In this document: positions 1-7,127 of the stretch, piece by piece
Layout of the letters: every line of letters begins with the position of its first letter
Numbering within the stretch: the first letter of the stretch is position 1
NCBI GenBank assembly: GCA_035296905.1
Contig: DATHAA010000036.1
Span: forward strand, 1-29,737
Origin: DATEOR01 sp035296905
GTDB taxonomy: Bacteria; Actinomycetota; Thermoleophilia; Gaiellales; Gaiellaceae
Direction: 5' to 3'
Length of the DNA stretch: 29,737 bases
Position numbers and translations under genes: made by a program
The notes under the pieces: generated by a model
Databases searched by the model: none
What the model saw: only the letters and a program-made list of their open reading frames with translations
Told to the model about the DNA's origin: nothing

Positions 1-114
1 AGGGCCAGACGGGTCTGTTTGCGCCTCGTCGTGAGGCCCTGTTAGCATGCCCGGCTTGTGACTGCGGCGCGTCCCCCAGCCTGCGCTTGCGTCGATCCCG
101 TCTAGGCGGTTCTT

Positions 115-1155
115 ATCAGAGCGACTCCAAGACACTCGTTCCTTCTCGCGCTACTCGGCGCCCTCGCAGCGGCCTCATTTTTCGCCGCCGGGGCGGGAGC
201 CTCCCCGTCCGTCCAGTCGAAGCAGGCGGAGGCCAAGCAGGTCCTCGCACAGATCCAGTCCATCGACGCAAGTCTCGAGCACGTGATCGAGACGTACAAC
301 GCGGCGCAGATCAAGCTGGACTCGATCGAGGCCGACCTACGCGTCAACGAGAACAGGCTGTCGGTCGCGAAGGCCAACTACAAGCAGGCGGAGGACACCC
401 TCTCCGCGAGGCTCGTCACCCTCTACACATCGGGCGAAGAGAGCACGCTCGAGGTTCTCCTCGGCTCGTCGAGCCTGGACGACCTGCTCGACCGCGTGGA
501 CACGGTCAACCGCCTGTCCGAACAGGACTCCCGCATCGTCGACGAGGTGCGCTCTTTCAGGACCGAGATCAAGGAGCGGGAAGCGAAGCTGACCATGGCG
601 CGCTCCGAGCAGGAGCGCGTCGTGGCCGAGCGCGCGGCCAAGCGCGATGAGATCCGCAGCCAGCTCGCCGAACGGCAGCGGCTCCTCGGCAGCATCAAGG
701 ACCAGATCGCGAAGATGCAGGCCGCCGAGCAGGCGCGGCAGCAGCGGCTCGCGAATCAGGCGGAGACCAGAGTCTCGAACGACTTCGGCGGCAACCCGAC
801 CGGGCACTACAGCGGGGTCGTGGAGATCGCCATGCAGTACCTCGGCGTGCCCTACGTCTGGGGCGGCGCCTCTCCGAGCGGCTTCGACTGCTCCGGCTTC
901 ACGATGTACGTCTACGGACAGGTGGGCGTCTCGCTGCCGCACAACGCCGCCATGCAGTACAGCTACGGCAGCCCTGTGTCGAAGGAGAATCTCCAGCCGG
1001 GCGACCTTGTCTTTTTCAACAATCTCGGCCACGAGGGCCTCTACATCGGCGGCGGCCAGTTCATCCACGCGCCGCACACCGGCGATGTGGTGAAGATCTC
1101 GAGCCTCTCCGAGTCCTGGTACGCCTCGACGTACGTCGGGGCCCGCCGGCTCTAA
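115..1155 (+). CDS. Secreted coiled-coil NlpC/P60 peptidoglycan endopeptidase (start uncertain)
   Basis: Predicted exported cell-wall hydrolase of the RipA/CwlO type, cutting peptide stems of peptidoglycan. The C-terminal NlpC/P60 domain (about nt 810-1155) shows the FDCSGF nucleophile motif, with Cys at nt 889-891, and a downstream GHEGLYIGG / FIHAPH stretch supplying the catalytic His. The N-terminal half is a long charged coiled coil, the usual regulatory arm of this family. A clear signal peptide (basic start, Leu/Ala core, AGAGAS end) is encoded in frame from nt 115. However, the frame has no ATG, GTG or TTG between the stop at 103 and the GTG at 283. The codon at 115 is ATC, preceded by TAGGCG and a 6-nt gap. 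The true start is therefore an ATC, a mutated ATG, or lies across a frameshift; a conservative start would be 283. It ends 4 nt into the convergent RsbW-like gene. Family call is firm, start is not. Confidence 0.85.
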   Translation: MRATPRHSFLLALLGALAAASFFAAGAGASPSVQSKQAEAKQVLAQIQSIDASLEHVIETYNAAQIKLDSIEADLRVNENRLSVAKANYKQAEDTLSARLVTLYTSGEESTLEVLLGSSSLDDLLDRVDTVNRLSEQDSRIVDEVRSFRTEIKEREAKLTMARSEQERVVAERAAKRDEIRSQLAERQRLLGSIKDQIAKMQAAEQARQQRLANQAETRVSNDFGGNPTGHYSGVVEIAMQYLGVPYVWGGASPSGFDCSGFTMYVYGQVGVSLPHNAAMQYSYGSPVSKENLQPGDLVFFNNLGHEGLYIGGGQFIHAPHTGDVVKISSLSESWYASTYVGARRL

Positions 1156-1583
1156 CGTCCTAGATAGGACTGGTCTCTCTCGCTCGAGCGAGAGGCGTGC
1201 TTGCGCAGGCGGACGCGGGTGCCGTGGCGGGCCGACGCGAACTCGATCTCGTCGACGAGGGCGAGCATGAGCGAGATGCCGCGCCCGCTTTCGGCATCGA
1301 CCGGGCTGTCTTCCTGGATCCGTGGTTCGAAGTGGCCTCGATCGACGACCTCGACGTCGACGGCCCCGTCGGTGCACTTGACGGCGACCTCCACGGCATA
1401 TTCACGCTGAGTCCCCTTGAGCGCGTTCGTGACCGCCTCCGTCGCCGCGAGCTTCAGCTCGAAGCGGGCATCATCCGGGAGCTGGCAGTCGGCCGCCACG
1501 CGGTCGAGGGCCCGCCGAAGCGTAAATGTGGCATCCGGCTTGTTGCAGAGCTCGAGGCGAATTGTCGTGGGTGCGTGTCCCAT
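1152..1583 (-). CDS. RsbW-like anti-sigma factor / HATPase_c_2 serine kinase
   Basis: A 143-residue single-domain GHKL ATPase of the anti-sigma factor kinase family (RsbW/SpoIIAB type). These proteins bind a sigma factor or phosphorylate an anti-anti-sigma partner. The N box is visible as E49-AVTN-A, the G1 box as D81-R-G and the G2 box as G100-R-G, and the length is typical. No sigma factor or STAS-domain partner is adjacent, so the target cannot be named. The ATG at 1583 faces an AT-richer gap of about 130 bp before the divergent Ku gene. Its stop codon overlaps the stop of the NlpC/P60 gene (shared CTAA). A role in stress signalling is inferred from the family only. Confidence 0.82.
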   Translation of the reverse strand: MGHAPTTIRLELCNKPDATFTLRRALDRVAADCQLPDDARFELKLAATEAVTNALKGTQREYAVEVAVKCTDGAVDVEVVDRGHFEPRIQEDSPVDAESGRGISLMLALVDEIEFASARHGTRVRLRKHASRSSERDQSYLGR

Positions 1584-1701
1584 GGGTTCGGTTTATGGCT
1601 TGAAAAATGTGTTTCTAGGTATTTTGCGCCGCCTAATGTTCAACGTTCGAGCGCCAGGGAGGGTTGCGGCCCGGGGCGGAGAATGTAGGAGGCCCCTCGG
1701 C

Positions 1702-1707
1702 TAGGCT
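1702..1707 (+). promoter_or_regulatory. Candidate -10 box (TAGGCT) for leaderless ku
   Basis: TAGGCT lies 9 nt before the ATG at 1717, with no Shine-Dalgarno at normal spacing; the AGGAGG at 1687-1692 is 24 nt away from that ATG. The position suggests transcription starting at or very near the start codon. No good -35 is visible. Confidence 0.4.
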
Positions 1708-1716
1708 TTGACACCT

Positions 1717-2562
1717 ATGCGCACTATCTGGAACGGATCCATCAACTTCGGCCTCGTCAACATCCCGATCGGGTTGGCGGTGGCCCAGCAGCGCAAGGAC
1801 ACGTCCTTCCGCACTCTCCATCGTGAGTGCGGAACGCCGATCAAGCAGAAGCGTTATTGCCCGTTCCACGAGCGCGACGTCGAGGCCGACGAGCTCGTCA
1901 AGGGCTGGGAGTTCTCCAAGGGACAGTTCGTGATGATCGAGGAGTCCGACCTCGAGGCGGTCGCGCTTCAGCGCTCGCAGTCGATCGACATTCTCCGCTT
2001 CGTCCCGATCAAGCAGGTCGACCCCATCTACTTCGACCGCGCCTATTACCTCGCTCCGGCCGACGCCGAGGCCCAGCGGCGTCCGTACGTCCTTCTGCTC
2101 CGGGCGATGCAGGACGCCAAGATGGCCGCGGTCGGCAAGTTCGTACTCTGGGGCAAGGAGAACCTCTGCCTCATCCGCCCGCTCGGAGACTCCCTTGCGC
2201 TGGAAACGCTCTACTACGCCGAGGACGTGCGCGCCCGCGAGGAGATCGACGCTTCCGTGGGCGAGATCGACGTCAAGGGCCCTGAGCTCGACATGGCGAG
2301 GCAGCTCGTCGAGAGCCTCGTCGGGGACTTCGACCCCAAGGAGTACGAGAACGAGTACAGGAACGACCTGCGCGCCATGCTGGGGGCCAAGCTCGAGGGC
2401 AAGGAGATCGTGGCTCCCGAGCCGGCCAAGGAGGCGCCCGTGGTCGACCTCATGGAGGCGCTCAAGCAGAGCGTCGCCCAGGCGCGGAAGGACAAGCCAT
2501 CGGCGGCGAAGCCGAAGGCGAAGAAAGCGGCTCCGGCGAAGAAGCGCGCCGCCGCACGCTAG
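1717..2562 (+). CDS. ku: Ku protein, non-homologous end joining
   Basis: Bacterial Ku homodimer subunit (281 residues), which threads onto DNA double-strand ends and recruits ligase D. The protein opens with the family hallmark MRTIWNGSINFGLVNIPIGL, continues through the core with CGTPIKQKRYCP and the ligand-ring region, and ends in a Lys/Ala-rich basic tail (about residues 255-281) of the kind that binds DNA in actinobacterial Ku proteins. The ATG at 1717 was chosen over the in-frame TTG at 1708 because it gives the canonical N-terminus. No ligD or polymerase/nuclease partner lies in the window, so this Ku stands alone here. Confidence 0.95.
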   Translation: MRTIWNGSINFGLVNIPIGLAVAQQRKDTSFRTLHRECGTPIKQKRYCPFHERDVEADELVKGWEFSKGQFVMIEESDLEAVALQRSQSIDILRFVPIKQVDPIYFDRAYYLAPADAEAQRRPYVLLLRAMQDAKMAAVGKFVLWGKENLCLIRPLGDSLALETLYYAEDVRAREEIDASVGEIDVKGPELDMARQLVESLVGDFDPKEYENEYRNDLRAMLGAKLEGKEIVAPEPAKEAPVVDLMEALKQSVAQARKDKPSAAKPKAKKAAPAKKRAAAR

Positions 2563-2570
2563 CCGGCGGA

Positions 2571-3632
2571 TTGAAACTTCCGCCTAAGCGCCGCATACTC
2601 AGGCGCCTGACAGGGAGAGCGTTCGTCCTTCTGTTGCTGGCGGTTACGGCAATCGCGCTAGCCGGGCCCGGGACCGCCGCTGCTGCGACGTGTGGGCGGT
2701 TGGGCAGACGGAAGACCCGGGACAGCTAACGCTCATCGAGCACTGGAACGGGAAGGCCTGGCGCCAGGTAACGAGCCCGAATCCGGGCTCGAACAAGCTC
2801 AACGATGTCTCTCCCTCATGGGCAGTCGGGAGCTACAACTCGAGTGGCACGAAGACGCTGGTCCTCAGGCGCGTGGGTAACTCGTGGGCCTGGGTGACGA
2901 GCCCGAACCCAGAAACAAACCTCAACGAGCTACAGGGCGTCGTCCAGATTTCGCCGGACAACGGGTGGGCGGCAGGGTATGTGCTCAACGGCACGGCGTA
3001 TCGGACGCTCATCCTCCACTGGAACGGCACGGCCTGGAAGCGCGTGCAGAGCCCCAACACCGGCGACGCCTCCACCGACAACATGCTGTTCGGGATCGCG
3101 GCACACGGCGCCGACGACCTCTGGGCGGTCGGCCAGCGAGAGGAAGGCCCTGGCACTCAACCACTGACGCTGCACTGGAACGGCGCGAAATGGAAGATCG
3201 CCTCCGCTCCGACTCTCGGCGACGTGCCGTTCGACTTCTTCCTCGTGGACGTGGAATCGACTCGATGCACGCCTGGGCGGTCGGATCCTACGCGGTCGGA
3301 AGCTCGCTGAAGGGATTCATCCTGCGCCGCGACGGGACGAAGTTGAAGCGGGTGCAACTCCCTAGCTTCGCCCTCGGAACGGTGATCGATGGAGTCAAAG
3401 CCATCTCCCCACGAAATGTCTGGGCGGTCGGCGAGGAGAGCACAAAGAATCTCGTTCTGCACTGGAACGGCCGCTCGTGGAAGAAGGTTCAGGTCCAGAA
3501 CCCCGGGACGGCGGAAAACCTTCTACGACATCGACGCCCTGTCCGCGGACGAAATTTGGATGGTGGGGGAGTCTCGCAACTCGTCGGACCTCGTCTACGA
3601 GGCCCGCGCGCTGCACTGCTGCTGGCTAGCTG
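2571..3632 (+). pseudogene. Decayed exported WAVG-repeat (beta-propeller-like) protein
   Basis: Remnant of a secreted repeat protein. A TTG at 2571, behind GGCGGA, opens a good signal peptide (KLPPKRR then an LLLLAV core and a TAAAA end). The body carries repeated units with (D)xWAVG and LHWNGxxWKxVxSPN motifs, as in galactose-oxidase/kelch-like propeller proteins. The reading frame is broken repeatedly. The signal peptide is in one frame, DVWAVG from about 2687 in another, a switch follows at about 3250-3270 (before HAWAVGSY), and another at about 3515-3523 (before YDIDALSADEIW). Repeat LNDVSPSWAVG has also lost several residues in frame. The 3' end stops abruptly after LVYEARALH near the small convergent gene. 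I see no intact version. Function unknown. Confidence 0.75.
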
Positions 3633-3806
3633 CTACGCCGCAGACGCCCGTGTCGCACTCGACGCCTCGAGCTGAGCCTGGAAGAGGCTCTTGTCGATCT
3701 TGCCGTGGTAGATCGGGATGGCCTCCTCGATGCAGACCCGGATGACCTCGTCTCGATCGAGACCCAGCTCCTTCGACAGCTCTTCAGGCGTTAGGTGGTT
3801 GGCCAC
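3633..3806 (-). CDS. Small 57-residue HTH-like protein
   Basis: A 57-residue protein starting at GTG 3806 (VANHLTPEELSKELGL) behind a good AAGGAG Shine-Dalgarno about 5 nt upstream. The pattern LTPEELSKELGLDRDEVIRVCIEE followed by IPIYHGKIDKSLF resembles the helix-turn-helix plus wing of small excisionase/MerR-like DNA-binding domains. That resemblance is by eye only. Unlike many genes here, it has a long predicted leader (about 120 nt) containing an intrinsic terminator, so its expression is probably conditional. It ends where the decayed WAVG gene stops. It may be autoregulatory or regulate the divergent hydrolase; this is inference. Confidence 0.65.
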   Translation of the reverse strand: MANHLTPEELSKELGLDRDEVIRVCIEEAIPIYHGKIDKSLFQAQLEASSATRASAA

Positions 3807-3826
3807 GACGTCTCCTTTCGGTTCTC

Positions 3827-3868
3827 GCCCGCAAAAAAGCCCGCTCACGGCGCGCTGCCGGGCGGGCT
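3827..3868 (-). terminator. Intrinsic terminator inside the leader of the small HTH-like gene (attenuator candidate)
   Basis: On the minus strand a stem of 7 bp (AGCCCGC at 3868-3862 with GCGGGCT at 3844-3838) encloses an inner 4-bp stem (CGGC/GCCG) and is followed directly by six T residues (3838-3833). It lies upstream of the Shine-Dalgarno and GTG of the 57-residue gene, not after a gene. Right after the T run a second GCGGGC copy (3832-3827) could pair with the same 5' arm. That would give a mutually exclusive fold, the hallmark of transcription attenuation. Confidence 0.7.
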
Positions 3869-3888
3869 AGATCAGTCCTTCCATATGA

Positions 3889-3911
3889 GCGGAGCGGCTC
3901 AAAGGCTCCGC
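3889..3911 (-). other. Upstream hairpin in the same leader
   Basis: A perfect 7-bp inverted repeat (GCGGAGC / GCTCCGC) with a 9-nt loop lies between the putative promoter and the terminator hairpin. If the minus-strand leader starts near 3928 it would be transcribed and could form an aptamer-like or anti-terminator element. No known riboswitch class was recognised. Confidence 0.4.
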
Positions 3912-3929
3912 ACTTCTTCCAAGTCCATG

Positions 3930-3953
3930 CACGAAGGATACTTTTCCTTCGTG
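3930..3953. promoter_or_regulatory. Perfect 9-bp inverted repeat centred on a -10 box (operator candidate)
   Basis: CACGAAGGA and TCCTTCGTG flank a 6-nt centre, TACTTT, which matches a TANNNT -10 box placed 6 nt before the GTG (3951) of the alpha/beta hydrolase. On the other strand TATCCT overlaps it and points toward the small HTH-like gene. The arrangement looks like a repressor operator controlling a divergent promoter pair. If transcription began upstream, the same repeat would hide the start codon in an RNA hairpin. Confidence 0.5.
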
Positions 3954-4865
3954 ATCGGGGCAACGCTCCTACCGGGATTCCGCCCGCACTTTGCGAAAAT
4001 CGACGGCGTCCGGACGCGCTACTTCCTCGGCGGCGAGGGGCCGCCGCTCACCATGATCCACGGGCTCGGGGGTGCCGCGGTCAACTTCACGAAGCTCGCG
4101 CCGATCCTCGCGCGGAGACGGCGCGTTCTCATCCCCGATCTGCCGGGGCACGGCCTCTCCGAGCCGTTCGAGCACGTCGAGGGCATCGCCACGTACTCGC
4201 GCCACGTCCACAAAGTCGCTGAGCTCGAGGGAATGCTGCCCGGCGCCGTTCTCGGCTACTCCATGGGCGGCGTCGTCGCGCTCCGGCTGGCCGTCGAGGA
4301 GCCCGAGGACGTGACTGTCCTCGCACTCGTCGCGCCGGCCGGCATCGTCTCGACGACGCGCCGTGCGGAGATCTGGCTCGCCGTCACCGCAGCCATTCGC
4401 CCCGCCCAGGTGATGACGCGCTTCCGGGGCACGTTCGCCCGCAGGACGAGGCTTCGCTGGCTGCCGTTCGGCCTGTGGGGCGCGGCCGACCCCGAGTCGC
4501 TCGATCCGGAGCAGGTCCTCGGCTTCCTCGAGGGCCCTTCACAGCATACGGACGTCGGCAGCGCGGGACGCGCTCTCATCGGAGACGACCCACGTCCCGA
4601 CCTCGACCGCGTCCGCTGCCCCGCACTCCTCGTTTGGGGCTCCCGCGACCGGCTCGTGCCGGTCGGAGACGGCTTCGAGTACGCGCGCAGGCTGCGAGCA
4701 CCGATCCGGGTCCTCCCTGGTGCAGGGCACCTCATCGTCGGCGAGCTCCCCGAGCTGTGCGCCGGCGTCCTGGAGGACTTCCTAGACCGGGTTGGGGAGG
4801 TCGACGAACTCCCACTGGAGACCGAACTCGTCCGCCAGCTTCGCCGCGAGCGCGCGGACGCCTAG
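3951..4865 (+). CDS. Alpha/beta-fold hydrolase
   Basis: A 304-residue alpha/beta hydrolase with the oxyanion HGLGG motif, nucleophile elbow GYSMGG (Ser104), acid Asp233 in WGSRDRLVP and base His260 in GAGHL. The substrate is unknown; relatives include esterases, epoxide hydrolases and C-C bond hydrolases. The GTG at 3951 is preferred because a TACTTT box sits 6 nt upstream. An in-frame ATG at 3927 would add 8 residues but has no ribosome site. The 3' end runs 84 bp into the convergent NIF3 gene, so the last 28 residues or so (VDELPLETELVRQLRRERADA at the end) are encoded opposite another gene and may be a late extension after loss of an earlier stop. It is probably regulated by the palindrome over its promoter. 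Confidence 0.85.
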   Translation: MIGATLLPGFRPHFAKIDGVRTRYFLGGEGPPLTMIHGLGGAAVNFTKLAPILARRRRVLIPDLPGHGLSEPFEHVEGIATYSRHVHKVAELEGMLPGAVLGYSMGGVVALRLAVEEPEDVTVLALVAPAGIVSTTRRAEIWLAVTAAIRPAQVMTRFRGTFARRTRLRWLPFGLWGAADPESLDPEQVLGFLEGPSQHTDVGSAGRALIGDDPRPDLDRVRCPALLVWGSRDRLVPVGDGFEYARRLRAPIRVLPGAGHLIVGELPELCAGVLEDFLDRVGEVDELPLETELVRQLRRERADA

Positions 4866-5525
4866 CGTCTCGGTCGCATAGTGGCCGCCGGCGACGAAGT
4901 GGATGCCGGCCTCCTTCGCGGCGTGCTTCGTTGGTTCGTCGGCCTCGCCGGTCACGAAGCAGTGGTAGCCCTCCGCGGCGGCCTGTTCGACGTAGCGCGC
5001 CGCCCCGCCCGTCAGGACGGCGACCCGCTCGATCTTCTCGGGCCCGTACGAGAAGACCAGGGGCATGCGGTCGAGCTTCTCCTGCACGAGCATGGAGAAG
5101 TCGCTCATGGCGACCGGCGTCGCGAGCTTCCCGCCGTAGCCCCACGGAGTGAACCTCTGCTCGGTCTCGACGCCGAGCTCGGCCGCGAGGAGAGCGTTGT
5201 TCCCGATCTCGGGGTGCGCGTCGAGTGCGAGATGGTAGGCGGCCAGGGTGAGGTCGTAGTCGAAGAGCGCCTTCAGGCGGCCGCGCAGAACGCGGTCGAC
5301 GACGCGCGAGTCCTTGTCCCAGAAGAGGCCATGGTGGGCGAGCACGAGCTGCGCCCCGGCCTCGGCAGCGCCGACGAAGAGGTCGCGGGAGGCCGACACG
5401 CCGCAGGCGATCTTGACCACTTCTTCCGAGCCGACGACCTGGAGGCCCATGGGCCCGTAGTCGGGATAGGCGTCGAGCTCGAGGTACTCGGCCGCAAAGG
5501 CCAGGATCTCGTCGCGGGAAGCCAT
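4782..5525 (-). CDS. NIF3/DUF34-family dinuclear-metal protein
   Basis: A 247-residue NIF3-like protein (often labelled GTP cyclohydrolase 1 type 2 homolog), a broadly conserved cytoplasmic family that binds two metal ions. Visible metal-ligand motifs are H64-H65 in LAHHGLFW, H98/D102/H104 in YHLALDAH, and H215/E219 in GGHYATE. The length matches the short form without the PII-like insert. The start ATG at 5525 has TAGGTT 6 nt upstream and no Shine-Dalgarno. That box is shared, in reverse, with the promoter of the adjacent tRNA-Pro. The biochemical role of the family is unsettled; a metabolite-repair or metal role is family-level inference. Confidence 0.92.
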   Translation of the reverse strand: MASRDEILAFAAEYLELDAYPDYGPMGLQVVGSEEVVKIACGVSASRDLFVGAAEAGAQLVLAHHGLFWDKDSRVVDRVLRGRLKALFDYDLTLAAYHLALDAHPEIGNNALLAAELGVETEQRFTPWGYGGKLATPVAMSDFSMLVQEKLDRMPLVFSYGPEKIERVAVLTGGAARYVEQAAAEGYHCFVTGEADEPTKHAAKEAGIHFVAGGHYATETLGVRALAAKLADEFGLQWEFVDLPNPV

Positions 5526-5530
5526 TCCGC

Positions 5531-5537
5531 TAACCTA
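5531..5537. promoter_or_regulatory. Shared bidirectional -10 element (TAACCTA)
   Basis: The 7-mer reads TAACCT on the plus strand, 10 nt before the tRNA-Pro 5' end, and TAGGTT on the minus strand, 6 nt before the NIF3 ATG. The two start points are only 22 nt apart, so both promoters must use this box or lie inside the opposite gene. Confidence 0.45.
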
Positions 5538-5546
5538 TTCGAGCCT

Positions 5547-5620
5547 CGGGGTGTAGCGCAGCCTGGTAGCGCGCGCCGTTCGGGTCGGCGAGGTCCCCGG
5601 TTCAAATCCGGGCACCCCGA
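5547..5620 (+). tRNA. tRNA-Pro, anticodon CGG
   Basis: A 74-nt cloverleaf. The acceptor stem CGGGGTG pairs with CACCCCG, followed by discriminator A. The D arm is AGCGCAGCCTGGTAGCGC. The anticodon stem CGCCG/CGGCG encloses the loop TTCGGGT, giving anticodon CGG. The T stem CCCGG/CCGGG encloses TTCAAAT. CCA is not encoded. It reads CCG, one of the commonest Pro codons in this GC-rich sequence. Confidence 0.95.
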
Positions 5621-5645
5621 TACTTATGAGACCATCTGTGTAGCG

Positions 5646-7127
5646 ATGCGACGCGCTCGCAGGACAGGTCTCGCCCTCCTTTCCCTGGTCGCGGTGTCGT
5701 TGGCCGTACCGAGCGCGGCGTCGGCGCACGCGGTGTCGGGGATCGACTACCGCTTCCCGCTCCCGATCTGGCTCTTCGCCCTCGCGGCAGGCGTGGCGGT
5801 GCTCGCCTCGGCCCCCGCGGCGATGTTCGCGGTGCGCTCGAACACTTCGTGGACGGGCGGCGACTTCTACGGCTCGATCCGGCGGCTGCACCTCGGGACG
5901 ATCGGGCTCGTCGTCTTCGCGCTCGCTCTCGTCGACGTTGTCGTGGGCGGGCTCTTCGGGCCCGAGGACTTCTTCGAGAACCCGGCCACGATCGTGGTCT
6001 GGGTCGACTTCTGGGTCGGACTCGGGATCGTGACCGCGCTCGTGGGGAACGCGTGGGACTTCGTCAGCCCGCTCTCGGCCGCCGGCCGGGCGCTCGAGCG
6101 CGCCCTCGCCTTCCGCGGAGCCGGCGCCGTCAGCTACCCGGAGCGGCTCGGCCTCTGGCCGGCGACCGCGCTCGTCCTCCTCTGGAGCTGGATGGAGCTC
6201 GTCTGGGACCCGGCCAAGGAGCCGCTCACGCTTACGGTCATCATCCTCGCCTACGTCGCGCTCCAACTCGTGGCGATGGCGGTGTTCGGGACGGAGGTCT
6301 GGCTGGCCCGCGGCGAGCTCTTCACCGTTGTCGCGCGGACACTTGCGCGCTTCGCCCCGGTCGAGCTCTTCGTGCGCCGACCGGCGGGTGTCTGCAGGGC
6401 GAACCGCTGCGTCGAGGAGCAGCGCGTCAACTGCCCATCCTGCTGGCTCGACGCCGATCCAGAAGACCGCGGCATGCGCCTTCGGACCTACGGCTCGGGA
6501 GTGCGGCGCGAGCCGATGCTCGGCACGGGAGGGGGCACCTTCGTGCTCGCGCTCCTCGCCACGGTCGTCTACGACGGCTTCTCGCAGACCCAGAACTACG
6601 TCGACCTCGAGAGCTGGTTTCTCGACCGCTCGACGTGGCTGGCGGTGCACGAGACCCTCCTCGACTCGCTCATCATGGTCGCGATCGTCGGCGCGTTCGC
6701 GCTCGCGTTCCTCCTCGTCGTAACCGCGGTCTCCCGGCTCGAGGCGACCTCGGTTACCGATGCCGCGCGCCGGTACGCGCCCACGCTGATCCCGATCGCG
6801 GCGGTCTACTTCGTCTCGCACTACTTCCTCTACCTGGTCTACGCGAGCCAGTTCACCTGGGCGGCGGTGGCCGATCCCTTCGGCCGTGAGTGGGTCCCGG
6901 ACGCGACGCCGTGGACGGGAGTGCCCGGCTCTCTCGTCTGGTACATCCAGGTCGCGCTGATCGTCTGGGGCCACGTCGTTGCCGTGTTCGAGGCGCACCG
7001 CGTCTCGCTCGGCGTGCACGTGAACGCGCGCCGCGCCGTGATGGCGCAGGTCCCGCTCATACTCCTGATGGTGGGGTACACCTTCACAGGGCTCTGGGTG
7101 CTGGGCCAGGTGCTCGCAGCTCCTTGA
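5646..7127 (+). CDS. Polytopic membrane protein with N-terminal His after signal cleavage and a four-Cys loop
   Basis: A 493-residue integral membrane protein, first gene of an overlapping operon with two CtaG-family genes. A signal peptide ends in SAASA, leaving HAVSG as the predicted mature N-terminus, as in copper-binding CopC-like proteins. About ten hydrophobic segments follow. A hydrophilic loop carries C250-x4-C255-x7-C263-x2-C266, a possible metal site. Conserved-looking His residues lie in late helices (VSHYFLYLVY, IVWGHVVAVFEAHR). The overall look recalls actinobacterial proteins often labelled fenitrothion-hydrolase-like; I recall this and have not verified it. A longer open frame runs upstream through the tRNA and is artefactual; the ATG at 5646 is the first one before the signal peptide. 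No Shine-Dalgarno is seen. Function unknown; copper or oxidase assembly is inferred from the neighbours. Confidence 0.8.
   Translation: MRRARRTGLALLSLVAVSLAVPSAASAHAVSGIDYRFPLPIWLFALAAGVAVLASAPAAMFAVRSNTSWTGGDFYGSIRRLHLGTIGLVVFALALVDVVVGGLFGPEDFFENPATIVVWVDFWVGLGIVTALVGNAWDFVSPLSAAGRALERALAFRGAGAVSYPERLGLWPATALVLLWSWMELVWDPAKEPLTLTVIILAYVALQLVAMAVFGTEVWLARGELFTVVARTLARFAPVELFVRRPAGVCRANRCVEEQRVNCPSCWLDADPEDRGMRLRTYGSGVRREPMLGTGGGTFVLALLATVVYDGFSQTQNYVDLESWFLDRSTWLAVHETLLDSLIMVAIVGAFALAFLLVVTAVSRLEATSVTDAARRYAPTLIPIAAVYFVSHYFLYLVYASQFTWAAVADPFGREWVPDATPWTGVPGSLVWYIQVALIVWGHVVAVFEAHRVSLGVHVNARRAVMAQVPLILLMVGYTFTGLWVLGQVLAAP

Noticed and set aside
1..40. Inverted repeat AGGGCC ... GGCCCT at the left edge
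   Set aside because: Only 6-bp arms with 28 nt between them, and the left context is missing; cannot be interpreted.
1591..1625. Sigma-B-like promoter upstream of ku (GTTT ... GGTAT)
   Set aside because: The spacer is too long for the GTTT/GGGTAT consensus. The AT-rich gap is probably regulatory, but I cannot define a promoter.
1708..1713. TTGACA as a -35 box
   Set aside because: It lies 3 nt before the ku start; a -10 box at proper spacing would fall inside the gene and none is seen.
4881..5645. Upstream extension of the membrane protein frame through NIF3 and tRNA-Pro
   Set aside because: The frame is open only by chance; the signal peptide begins at ATG 5646 and the tRNA lies in between.
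5535..7019. Long open frame (about 494 codons) on the minus strand opposite the polytopic membrane protein
   Set aside because: Antisense shadow of GC-rich coding sequence: rich in Arg, Glu and Asp with no domain, and it would cover the tRNA. The plus strand has a signal peptide and membrane helices.
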